DNA from: Ancrocorticia sp047501485
Lineage (GTDB): Bacteria; Actinomycetota; Actinomycetes; Actinomycetales; Actinomycetaceae
Assembly: GCA_047501485.1 (NCBI GenBank)
Contig: JAZDRN010000001.1
Coordinates: 1-64,000 of the forward strand
Length of the DNA: 64,000 nt
Reading direction: 5' to 3'
Below, piece by piece: positions 43,246 to 51,508 of this stretch (within the stretch, counting starts at the first letter, position 1; each line of letters opens with the position of its first letter). Both the position numbers and the translations under genes were made by a program. The notes beneath the pieces were generated by a model. That model searched no databases, was not told the origin of the DNA, and saw nothing but the letters and a program-made list of their open reading frames with translations.

Positions 43246-44429
43246 AGGCGATCACCCACCTGCTCATTGTCCGCCGCGGTCTTTGCCGCGGCATCCCTGA
43301 ACTGCTGCATCGCATCCATGACGGTCTCCACTCGGACAACGCCTTCGTAGGCGTTGCGCCGTCCTGTTGCCACGACGACGCCGTGCGAAGAGGTCAGCAT
43401 CTCGTCGAGGGTGTCGTTGAGAGTGGATCCGAGCGAGACGACCTCCAGCTCTGGATCCCTGCGGACGTTCTCCAGCGCTCCGGGCCGATCCAGCTCGCGC
43501 AGGGACAGCCAGCGCTGCGGACGATTGAAGCGGTCCAGAACGATCACGTGTTCGCGATCGATGGAGCGGGCCAGACGCTTCGCCTCCTCCGGATCGTCGC
43601 CGATATGCGCCACGGCAGCTTCGTGCAATTCGATATCTCGCACGCGGGCGAGTGAGAGCTGCTTCAGTGCGGCGCCATGGCCGACGAATCCCTCGACGAA
43701 CTCGTTGGCGGGGTTCGTCAGGATCTGCTCGGGGACGTCGAACTGAACGACTTCCGAGCCCTTGTCCAGAATGGCGATCTTGTCTCCGAGCTTCAGCGCC
43801 TCATCGAAGTCGTGGGTCACGAAAACGATGGTCTTGTGGAGCTCGTCTTGGAGCCGGAGCAGCTCGTCTTGGAGCCGCTGGCGCGTGATCGGATCGACTG
43901 CGCCGAAGGGCTCGTCCATCAACATGACCGGAGGATCGGCGGCGAGCGCCCGGGCCACGCCGATGCGCTGCTGCTGGCCGCCGGAAAGCTCCCGCGGATA
44001 GCGATCGCGGTATTCCTCGGGCTCGAGGCCGACCAGATCGAGGAGTTCATCGACGCGGTCGGAGATCTTCTGCTTGTCCCACTTGAGCATCTGCGGGACG
44101 AGCGCGATGTTGTCGCCAACCGTGAAATGCGGGAAGAGCCCCGCACCCTGGATGACGTATCCGATGCGACGGCGCAGCTTGTCCGGATCGACGTTGGTGA
44201 CATCCTCTTCGCCGATCATGATGCGTCCGGATGTGGGCTCGATCAGGCGATTGATCATTTTCATGGTGGTCGTCTTACCGCATCCGGATGGACCGACCAG
44301 AACTGTGATCTGCCCGGCGGGAAATTCGAGGGTGACGTTGTCGACCGCCGGCGTCGATTGACCACCGTACTTCTTGGTGATGTTGTCGAGCAGGATGCGG
44401 GCGCCGACGGTGGGCGTGGTATCAGACAC
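43242..44429 (-). CDS. Osmoprotectant ABC transporter ATP-binding protein (OpuCA/ProV-like)
   Basis: A protein of 395 residues. Walker A is VGPSGCGKTTTMKM at about 40, signature LSGGQQQRIGVARALA near 148, Walker B with VMLMDEPFGAVDP near 170, and the switch His in FVTHDFDEA. The C-terminal 140 residues (about 255-380) form a CBS-type regulatory pair in outline (VRDIELHEAAVAHIGDDPEE, then LEVVSLGSTLNDTLDEMLTS), the ionic-strength sensor in OpuA/OpuC. It overlaps both flanking permease genes (8 and 4 bases), indicating tight coupling. Confidence 0.94.
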   Translation of the reverse strand: MSDTTPTVGARILLDNITKKYGGQSTPAVDNVTLEFPAGQITVLVGPSGCGKTTTMKMINRLIEPTSGRIMIGEEDVTNVDPDKLRRRIGYVIQGAGLFPHFTVGDNIALVPQMLKWDKQKISDRVDELLDLVGLEPEEYRDRYPRELSGGQQQRIGVARALAADPPVMLMDEPFGAVDPITRQRLQDELLRLQDELHKTIVFVTHDFDEALKLGDKIAILDKGSEVVQFDVPEQILTNPANEFVEGFVGHGAALKQLSLARVRDIELHEAAVAHIGDDPEEAKRLARSIDREHVIVLDRFNRPQRWLSLRELDRPGALENVRRDPELEVVSLGSTLNDTLDEMLTSSHGVVVATGRRNAYEGVVRVETVMDAMQQFRDAAAKTAADNEQVGDRL

Positions 44430-45084
44430 GAGAAATCCCCTTGGAAGTAGTAAATCTGGTCAGCAGGTTCAGCGCGATATCGAGAATGATCGCCAGCACG
44501 ATGATGCCGAGGGTCCCGGCGAGCACTGAGTTCGTCGCGTTGGCTCCGCCCATGCGAGAAATGCCGGAGAAGATGTATCCACCCAGCCCCGGACCGAGGG
44601 CATATGCCGCGATTGCCGCGATGCCCATGAGCATCTGGGCCGAGACTCGGACTCCCGTCATGATGACGGGCCATGCCAGAGGTAGCTCAAGGCGCCATAG
44701 TGTGCTCATCCGGGTCATGCCCATTCCCCGGGCCGATTCGATCAGGGCGGGGTTCACGGAGTTGATGCCGACCACGACATTGCGCAGGATCGGCAGGAAA
44801 CCGTAGAACACGAGCACCACCACAGACGGAAGAACTCCGATGCTCAAAATACCAACGAGAAGTCCGAGGAACGCGTACGAGGGAAGAGTCAGGCCGATCG
44901 CGGAAAAAGTCTGCGCGAAAGTTGGGCCCCATGAGACGCGGGTGGCCAGTATCCCGAGGATGATCGCCAGAACCGCGGCGATTGCCAAGCTCTGGACCAC
45001 GAGACTCATGTGCTGGTAGGCCAAGAACGATAAAACGGACCAGCGCTCGGACACGAAGGTGAAGAAGTCGGCTATTGCCGTCAT
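44422..45084 (-). CDS. Osmoprotectant ABC transporter permease (OpuCB-like)
   Basis: A 220-residue protein, five to six helices, first gene of the operon. Core: YQHMSLVVQSLAIAAVLAII, LTLPSYAFLGLLVGILSIGV, and the EAA loop ESARGMGMTRMSTLWRLELPL. ATG at 45084 (MTAIADFF); a GTG-like extension of six residues exists to 45102. The gene order (permease, ATPase, permease, binding protein) is the usual actinobacterial OpuC arrangement. Confidence 0.92.
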   Translation of the reverse strand: MTAIADFFTFVSERWSVLSFLAYQHMSLVVQSLAIAAVLAIILGILATRVSWGPTFAQTFSAIGLTLPSYAFLGLLVGILSIGVLPSVVVLVFYGFLPILRNVVVGINSVNPALIESARGMGMTRMSTLWRLELPLAWPVIMTGVRVSAQMLMGIAAIAAYALGPGLGGYIFSGISRMGGANATNSVLAGTLGIIVLAIILDIALNLLTRFTTSKGISRV

Positions 45085-45457
45085 ACAACATCCTGTCGTC
45101 ATATTTGGCCATGGCTCTCATGGCCCTTCCAGGATGGTAGTAGCAATAAGGCTGTAATTCATTAGGTGATGTGACCCGAGGCATAGAAAACGGCGCAAAA
45201 ACGAGGTTCGCGACACCGGCGCTATCCGTTGCTAGCTCCCCGATAACTCCGCCGCCTTTTTCACTCAGAAAAATGCAGGCAAATTGGCATGCTCAGAGTG
45301 TCCACATGATGAGAATTTTGCTTAGAATTTGCCCTTATGATAGTGAGGTGTCGGCGATATCTGCTCGCCTGTGCTAGGTCCCCACGATCCCCTGAATGGG
45401 AGACGGCTTGAATTCCTAGCGCGGCGGCGGATAGCCGCGAGATCGCGCACTCCGAAC
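45085..45457. other. 373-bp upstream region of the osmolyte operon
   Basis: AT-rich for this genome at 45250-45350, with runs TTTTTCACTCAGAAAAA and GAATTTTGCTTAGAATTTG that would suit a regulated promoter. No gene and no riboswitch fold that I recognise. A long leader before an osmolyte importer is compatible with osmotic control. Confidence 0.4.
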
Positions 45458-45970
45458 TCATTCGAAGGCGGATGGACCGATCCCCGTGATGTATGCGGCC
45501 TGTCCGACGTGCTCCAGTGCGTCCACTGAGATGCTGATCAGCCGGGAACCGCGCGTGACCGGAGGATCCCACTGCTCATCGATGATCTCCGATAGAGAAT
45601 CCCCGTTCAGGCCGTCGAGGTACGCCAGTTGGGCGTCGATCACGGCCTCCAGATGCTCGATGAGCAGGTCGGGATCGTCGATCGCAATGGCGCGAGCCTG
45701 CTCGGGCGTATGCCCGTAGCCCATGTTGTCGGGACTGATCCCGAGGCCGAAGCGGCGGTCGAAACCCTGGGCGGTCCACACGGGTTCCTCACCGGAAAGA
45801 TCGGCTACCTGGACATCGAGTTCGCGTCCCGCATGCCACAGCAACCAGGCAATCGAGTTGTCGTGCTGGGGATGGGCGTTCAACAGCTCGGGTGTCAGCT
45901 TTGGCCGCAGCGCCTGCGCCGCTGCTCGGGGACGGTCTGCCAAATCCTTGAGAATTTCGATGGAGTCCAT
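45458..45970 (-). CDS. DinB-family (DUF664-type) protein
   Basis: A protein of 170 residues with the four-helix DinB metal-thiol transferase-like fold: IAWLLWHAGRELDVQVADLS (the His of the first ligand in WHAGRE), WDPPVTRGSRLISISVDALE, and HVGQAAYITGIGP (the second His motif HxxQxxY). These residues would bind a divalent metal. Start ATG at 45970 (MDSIEILK); a GTG three codons upstream is possible. Monocistronic; the substrate, possibly a thiol cofactor such as mycothiol, is not known. Confidence 0.88.
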   Translation of the reverse strand: MDSIEILKDLADRPRAAAQALRPKLTPELLNAHPQHDNSIAWLLWHAGRELDVQVADLSGEEPVWTAQGFDRRFGLGISPDNMGYGHTPEQARAIAIDDPDLLIEHLEAVIDAQLAYLDGLNGDSLSEIIDEQWDPPVTRGSRLISISVDALEHVGQAAYITGIGPSAFE

Positions 45971-46105
45971 AACCGCCACGATAGGCGTTTGTCTCGGCGG
46001 CGGCTAGGGGCACTCTGAACACCTGACCGAATTCACCGTCTCGTGATCTGGGTACGTCCCCGGAGGGAGGAAGGAGCCTTCTCTCAGGTCTCTTTAGCAG
46101 CGAGT

Positions 46106-47578
46106 TCAGCCTCCGGCGCGGATCGTGGCCTCGCTGCGCTTCCACTCCTGATACCCCGGATCGTCCGCCATGAAGGACTCGACTTCCTCGGTGGTGGCAA
46201 TGAGCTTGGGATCGTGGCGTAGATACTCTTTCGTTTCGCGAGCCACGAGGCCGGAGAGGATGATGAGACCGATGAGGTTCGGAATCGCCATCAGACCGTT
46301 CATCACGTCGGAGAAGGCCCACACGACCCCGAGCTCGGTTGTGCAGCCGACGTAGACGACCAGCGAGAAGACCAGACGGAAGGGCAGGACCGCCTTGCGC
46401 CCCAGCAGCTTCTCAATGTTGCGTTCGCCGTAGTAGGACCAGCCCAGAACCGTCGAGAACGCGAACATCGCCAGGGAGATGGTGACTACCCAATGTCCCC
46501 ACTGGCCGGGAAGCCCATGGGAGAAAGCTTCTCCCGTCATGAGCGAGGCAGAGATCTGTTCGCCGGCGTCGTCGACGAACGTGTAGGCACCCGTGGTGAC
46601 GATGACCAAACCGGTCATGCTCACCACGATGATCGTGTCGATGAAGGTCTGGGTCATGGAGACAAGGCCCTGGCGGACAGGATGACTGGTCTGTGCCGCG
46701 GAGGCCGCGATGGCGGCCGAACCCATACCGGATTCATTCGAGAAGATTCCCCGCGCCATCCCGTACTGGATGACGATGATGAGCGCCGAACCTGTGAAGC
46801 CACCGGCCGCGGCGCTGCCGGTGAAGGCGTCGTGGAAGATGGTGGCGAAGGCCGCCGGGACATCGGTGATGTTGACAGCGAGAATATACAGGGCGGAGAC
46901 GACGTAGAAGACGATCATGATGGGCACGAATCCGGCTGTGACCTTCCCGATCGATTTGATCCCGCCGACGAGGACCGCGATGACGACCACGGTCAGCACG
47001 ATCCCGGTGACCCACGCAGGTACGGAGAAGCTGTTCTCCATGTTCGCAGCGATCGAGTTGCCCTGAGTCATGTTCCCGATGCCGAAGCAGGCCAGAATCG
47101 CGAAGATCGTGAACGACCACGCCAGCACCTTGCCGAGCGGGCCCTTGATACCACGTTCCAGATACTGTTGAGGCCCGCCATTTCGCTCCCCGGCCGCATC
47201 GGCGGTACGGAAACGGACGCCAAGGAACGCCTCGGTGTACTTCGATGCCATGCCGAACAGGCCGGTCACCCACATCCAGAAGAGAGCCCCCGGCCCGCCT
47301 ATACCGATGGCTGTTGCCACGCCGACGATGTTCCCTGTACCCACGGTGGCGGCAAGGGCTGTGGTGAGAGCTTGGAACTGGGAGATATCGCCTTCGGAGC
47401 CGTCATCGCGGCGCCTGATCAGGCCGAGGCTGAGCGCTGGCAGCAGCTTGGCGATCTGAATGCCGCCGAGCCGAATCGTCAGGTAGATACCTGTTCCGAG
47501 GAGCAGAGGGATGAGGATGAACGGTCCCCAGACGATACCGCTGAGCCATTCGAAGAATTCCTGGATCTTTTCGGTCAT
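46106..47578 (-). CDS. Sodium:alanine/glycine symporter (AGCS family, AlsT/DagA)
   Basis: A 490-residue protein with about 11 helices. Family marks: TIRLGGIQIAKLLPALSLGL, QALTTALAATVGTGNIVGVA, GGPGALFWMWVTGLFGMASK, NESGMGSAAIAASAAQTSHP and YYGERNIEKLLGRK. The sequence ATVGTGNIVGVATA is the conserved sodium/substrate-binding helix. Imports alanine or glycine with Na+. ATG at 47578 with GGAAGAG upstream. A single-gene unit. Confidence 0.95.
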   Translation of the reverse strand: MTEKIQEFFEWLSGIVWGPFILIPLLLGTGIYLTIRLGGIQIAKLLPALSLGLIRRRDDGSEGDISQFQALTTALAATVGTGNIVGVATAIGIGGPGALFWMWVTGLFGMASKYTEAFLGVRFRTADAAGERNGGPQQYLERGIKGPLGKVLAWSFTIFAILACFGIGNMTQGNSIAANMENSFSVPAWVTGIVLTVVVIAVLVGGIKSIGKVTAGFVPIMIVFYVVSALYILAVNITDVPAAFATIFHDAFTGSAAAGGFTGSALIIVIQYGMARGIFSNESGMGSAAIAASAAQTSHPVRQGLVSMTQTFIDTIIVVSMTGLVIVTTGAYTFVDDAGEQISASLMTGEAFSHGLPGQWGHWVVTISLAMFAFSTVLGWSYYGERNIEKLLGRKAVLPFRLVFSLVVYVGCTTELGVVWAFSDVMNGLMAIPNLIGLIILSGLVARETKEYLRHDPKLIATTEEVESFMADDPGYQEWKRSEATIRAGG

Positions 47579-47768
47579 AATCTCTTCCTTCTCGAGCCGC
47601 GACGGGTGAGTGGGTGCGCGGTGGCTGAGGTTTCCGTTGCCAGACTAACCAAGCGCGGTGCCCGAGAATGCCTCGTCTCAGCGATTTAACATAGGTTTAA
47701 CGAAGATGACGATCCGAACATCGATGTCCGTACTGTGTTCTGGCTGGCCCAGCCCCTACCATGGGTCT

Positions 47769-48779
47769 ATGGCGAAGATGCGGAGCATCCAACATGATCG
47801 TGCGCTCGCGGCCCTGCAAGGGTTGGCACTCGGTGACGCACTCGGGATGCCCACGCAATCGATGAGCCCCCAGGATATCGGACATCACTACGGAACCATA
47901 GATGGTTTGCGTGACGCCGTCCCCGCTCAGCAGATCGCACCTTCCATGCCTGCGGGGTCGATCACGGACGATACCGAGCAGGCCCTTCTCCTCGCACACC
48001 TCCTGATCGACGGCGCAGGCCATATCGAGGCTATGTCTCTGGCCACCGCGCTTCTGGACTGGGAACGGGATATGATCGCCCGCGGCTCCCACGACCTCCT
48101 GGGCCCCTCCACCAAGGCGGCGTTGGAGAAGGTCCGTGCGGGAGCCGATCCCACGACGACGGGACGATTCGGGACGACCAACGGAGCATCGATGCGGGTG
48201 GCTCCCGTCGGCATAGCATTCGGGCTCGACGATCCGGCAGGTTTTGCGCGGGCGGTTCACGAGTCCTGCATGGTCACGCATGACACCCACCAGGGGTGGC
48301 ACGCGGCGGCGCTGGTCGCGGCCGCGGTATCGGCCGGTGTATCAGGGGAGGGGACCGCCGGGGCGATCGGCAGGGCGGTCGACGTCGTCGCCGATCTTCC
48401 GGTCCGCGGGTACTGGAGTGCGAAAGCCTCGGTACTCCAGCGCACCCGTCACGAGCTGGAACAGACCGCCCACCTGCACGGGCAGGACCTTCTCCGTTAC
48501 CTGCGCGAGGTTGTCGGAACTTCTGTCGATTCGACGGAAAGCGTCCCGGCGGCCTTCATCATCGCGCGCGAGTTCGCCGAGCGGCCGATGGAGGGCCTAT
48601 GCGCAGCCGCGAACCTGGGCGGAGATACCGACACCATTGGTGCCATGGCGGGAGCCGTTCTCGGGGCGACGAACGGAACCTGTGGCCTGCCCGAAGACGA
48701 CGTGCGCACTGTCTGCCACGTCTCCCGCCTCGACCTCGAAACAACGGCGGAAAGCCTTCTCGACCTACGAAAGCAGTGA
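47769..48779 (+). CDS. ADP-ribosylglycohydrolase-like hydrolase (ARH/DraG fold)
   Basis: A 336-residue protein with the DraG/ARH metal motifs: ALQGLALGDALGMPTQSM at the N-terminus, GSITDDTEQALLLAHLL (the DDTE cluster, two-metal site), and NLGGDTDTIGAMAGAVLGA near 295 (GDTDT, the second metal set). All key acidic residues are present, so it should be active. In the first position of an operon with an NCS1-type permease and a PfkB kinase, it is better explained as a nucleoside or N-glycoside hydrolase than as a protein deribosylase. The gap to the next gene is 11 bp. Confidence 0.88.
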   Translation: MAKMRSIQHDRALAALQGLALGDALGMPTQSMSPQDIGHHYGTIDGLRDAVPAQQIAPSMPAGSITDDTEQALLLAHLLIDGAGHIEAMSLATALLDWERDMIARGSHDLLGPSTKAALEKVRAGADPTTTGRFGTTNGASMRVAPVGIAFGLDDPAGFARAVHESCMVTHDTHQGWHAAALVAAAVSAGVSGEGTAGAIGRAVDVVADLPVRGYWSAKASVLQRTRHELEQTAHLHGQDLLRYLREVVGTSVDSTESVPAAFIIAREFAERPMEGLCAAANLGGDTDTIGAMAGAVLGATNGTCGLPEDDVRTVCHVSRLDLETTAESLLDLRKQ

Positions 48780-48790
48780 AAGGCACATCA

Positions 48791-50299
48791 ATGACAACGA
48801 ATCCGAGCAACGAAGCTCCCGGGGATTCTGGGGCGCAGGCGCACATCCTTTCCCGCGTGGAACAGCGCGGCATCGAGCCGGTGCCCGAGGAGCAGAGGAA
48901 CGGACGGCCGGGCGAGCTCTTCTGGGTGTGGTTCGCCGCCAACATCTCGATTCTGGGTATCCCGCTCGGCGCCACCCTCATCGCGCTGGGACTGAACCTG
49001 TTCCAGGCGATCCTGGTAGCCGCGATCGGGGCCTTCGGCTCCTTCGCCGTGGTGGGCATGGTTTCGGTGGCCGGCAGGCGTGGCGGAGCGCCGTCGCTGA
49101 CGCTCTCTCGAGCCATCTTCGGAGTGCGCGGCAACATCGGCCCCACGTTGGTCGCGTTGCTGTCCCGACTCGGCTGGGAGACGGTCAACACCGTGACCGG
49201 CGCGTTCGCTCTGCTCTCACTGTCCACCATCTTGTTGGGAACCAATGCGAACGCGAAGTCCGTGCCGGCGCTGACCCTCCTGAGTATCGCCATCTTCGTG
49301 GCGTGCACGGTGATCGTGGCGGCCGCCGGGCATGCCACGATCCTCAAGGTGCAGAAATGGGCCACGTGGATATTCGGCGGCCTCACCCTGCTGGTGGCCA
49401 TCTACCTCGCAACCACCGTCGATTGGTCCGGCTTCCTCGGCGCCTCGGCCGGGCCCATGAGCGCCGTCATCATCGGTATCGGAACCATCGCTTCCGGAAC
49501 CGGAATCGGCTGGGCCACATCGGGGGCGGATATGGCGCGCTACCAGCGCAAGTCCGTCTCGGCAGGATCGCTCATCCTCACGGCGGCGGCCGGGGCGGGC
49601 ATTCCGCTCGTCATCGTCATCGGACTCGGAAGCGCGCTCACGGCGGGCGACAGCGCCATCGCAACAGCCGGCGATCCCATTGCGGCCGTGCGTGAGGCGC
49701 TGCCCGCCTGGGTGGCGGTTCCCTACCTCGTGGCCGCCTTCGGCGGGTTGCTGCTCTCCAACCACCTGTCGGTGTACTCGGCGGGTCTCACCACCATCAC
49801 GTTGGGGTTCCGCATCCCGCGAGTCTGGGCGGTGGTGCTCGATGTGGTCGTGACGACCCTCGGCGCGCTGTACTTCATGCTCATCTCGGATGGGTTCTAC
49901 GGTCCCTTCATCACGTTCATCTCCCTGCTCGCGGTACCCTTGACCGCTTGGATCGGCATCTTCCTGGTGGACATGATCAAACGGCGCGTCTATGACTCGG
50001 ACGGGCTGCTGGATCTGACGCCGACATCGGCCTACTGGTATCGCGGCGGCGTGGAGTGGCGTGGGCTGATGAGCTGGATCGTCGCTCTCGCCGTGGGTTA
50101 CCTGTTCGTCACCGCCCGCGTCTCCGACGAGGTGGTGTGGTTCCATGGCCCCCTTGCGGGAACGGTCATCGGAGAGAACGGCCTCGCCTGGCTCGTCTCC
50201 CTCACGGTGGGTGCGCTGCTATACGGACTGCTCGGCGGGGCGCGTCTTCCTGCGGCCGGTTCCTCACTGAGGGAGGGCGATGAGGTGGGACGGCCATGA
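48791..50299 (+). CDS. NCS1-family permease (purine/cytosine/nucleoside transporter)
   Basis: A 502-residue protein with a hydrophilic 45-residue N-terminus and 12 helices. Helix 1 is LFWVWFAANISILGIPLGAT, typical of PurE/CodB/Fui1-type carriers; a second signature is GAPSLTLSRAIFGVRGNIGP, with ATSGADMARYQRK in mid-protein. ATG at 48791 with GAAAGG upstream. Between a glycohydrolase and a sugar kinase it most plausibly imports a nucleoside or base by proton or sodium symport. Confidence 0.92.
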   Translation: MTTNPSNEAPGDSGAQAHILSRVEQRGIEPVPEEQRNGRPGELFWVWFAANISILGIPLGATLIALGLNLFQAILVAAIGAFGSFAVVGMVSVAGRRGGAPSLTLSRAIFGVRGNIGPTLVALLSRLGWETVNTVTGAFALLSLSTILLGTNANAKSVPALTLLSIAIFVACTVIVAAAGHATILKVQKWATWIFGGLTLLVAIYLATTVDWSGFLGASAGPMSAVIIGIGTIASGTGIGWATSGADMARYQRKSVSAGSLILTAAAGAGIPLVIVIGLGSALTAGDSAIATAGDPIAAVREALPAWVAVPYLVAAFGGLLLSNHLSVYSAGLTTITLGFRIPRVWAVVLDVVVTTLGALYFMLISDGFYGPFITFISLLAVPLTAWIGIFLVDMIKRRVYDSDGLLDLTPTSAYWYRGGVEWRGLMSWIVALAVGYLFVTARVSDEVVWFHGPLAGTVIGENGLAWLVSLTVGALLYGLLGGARLPAAGSSLREGDEVGRP

Positions 50300-51438
50300 T
50301 GCCCCGAACGCCGGACGCCGTCGCCACTTCCGCGAAAGAGGGGCGCAGGCGGGGGAGGGTCATCCACACGGGGCAGGTGATCGTCGATCTCACGATGCGC
50401 GTAGAGGCCATGCCCGAACCGGGTGGTGACGTCTTCGCCGACGAATCCGGGATCCACGTCGGCGGTGGCTTCAACGTGGCGTATGCGGCGCGGCAGTTGG
50501 AGGTGGAGACTCTCTACGCGGGGACGATGGGCAGTGGGCCTTTCGCTGACGCCGCCATCGAAGGCCTGGCGGCAATCGGAGTGACGCACACGGGAATGAC
50601 GCTTCCCGAGGACCTCGGGTACTGCGTGGCGATCACGGACGCCTCCGCCGAACGCACCTTCATCTCCACCCGCGGCGCTGAGACCCGCGACCCCCTCGAC
50701 GCCTTCGATCACGTGGAGTTGCGGGAAGATGACGTCCTGTACCTCACCGGATATTCCCTCGCCCATGCAGCCAACCGTTCGGCGTTGGAGCGCTTGGCCG
50801 GGCGTCTGAGACCACCGGTGCGCGCGGTCTTCGACGTGTCGCCTATGATCGGGCAGATCCCGCTGGAATCGCTGGAGAAGCTGAGCGCATTGGATCCGAT
50901 CTGGTCGATGAATGAACGCGAGGCGTTGGTGCTGGGGCGCCGCCTCGGCGTCATCGACGAGGCGGATGGAACGGACGGTGGCGAAGATATAGGTGCCGCT
51001 GGCGCGGACGATGGTGCGGCGGGGGCCGGTGAGAACAGCGACGGGAGCGAAACCACCGCGTTGGGAAGCGCCGGCGAAGATGCCCGTGCCGGTAGCTGCT
51101 TCGCTGCTCTTCTGGCCGAGAAACTGTCCCGCAGGCTGGGTCAGGTGGTACTTCGCACCGGCCCCGGCGGCGCCTGGTACGCGGCGGGGGAGCGCGCGAC
51201 CCATATTCCGACGATCACGGTGGAGGCGGTGGATACCAACGGGGCAGGAGACGCCCACTCGGGTGTGCTCTGCGCGGCGCTGGCGCGCGGCGAGGAGCTG
51301 CATACAGCTCTCATCTGGGCAAACGTGGCCGGAGCCCTGTCTACGACGGTCTCGGGACCTGCTACCTGCCCCACCTGGCAGCGCATACGCGACGCGGCGA
51401 ACAGCCTGGCTCCAGCACAGAAGGGCGTGGGGCGTTGA
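50296..51438 (+). CDS. PfkB-family carbohydrate kinase
   Basis: A 380-residue ribokinase-like enzyme. N-terminal motif GGGFNVAYAARQLEVETLYA (family GGxxxN) and C-terminal anion-hole motif TNGAGDAHSGVL, with catalytic Asp. An unusual acidic/Gly/Ala insertion of about 45 residues (about 222-265, DGTDGGEDIGAAGADDGAAG) sits in a surface loop. It overlaps the permease stop by four bases (ATGA). Probable role: phosphorylating the ribose (or a nucleoside) released by the upstream hydrolase. Substrate unproved. Confidence 0.9.
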   Translation: MMPRTPDAVATSAKEGRRRGRVIHTGQVIVDLTMRVEAMPEPGGDVFADESGIHVGGGFNVAYAARQLEVETLYAGTMGSGPFADAAIEGLAAIGVTHTGMTLPEDLGYCVAITDASAERTFISTRGAETRDPLDAFDHVELREDDVLYLTGYSLAHAANRSALERLAGRLRPPVRAVFDVSPMIGQIPLESLEKLSALDPIWSMNEREALVLGRRLGVIDEADGTDGGEDIGAAGADDGAAGAGENSDGSETTALGSAGEDARAGSCFAALLAEKLSRRLGQVVLRTGPGGAWYAAGERATHIPTITVEAVDTNGAGDAHSGVLCAALARGEELHTALIWANVAGALSTTVSGPATCPTWQRIRDAANSLAPAQKGVGR

Positions 51439-51476
51439 ACGCTGCCTTTATTGGCAGCCCCCAACGCCCCACGCCC
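51423..51476. terminator. Compound hairpin between kinase and PEP carboxylase genes
   Basis: A perfect 15-bp outer stem (GGGCGTGGGGCGTTG with its complement) contains a second hairpin (GCTGCC ... GGCAGC). The outer arm overlaps the kinase stop. It suits termination from both convergent genes. Confidence 0.85.
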
Positions 51477-51508
51477 ACGAAGAAAACGTAGAACCCGCTG
51501 GAGGCGGT

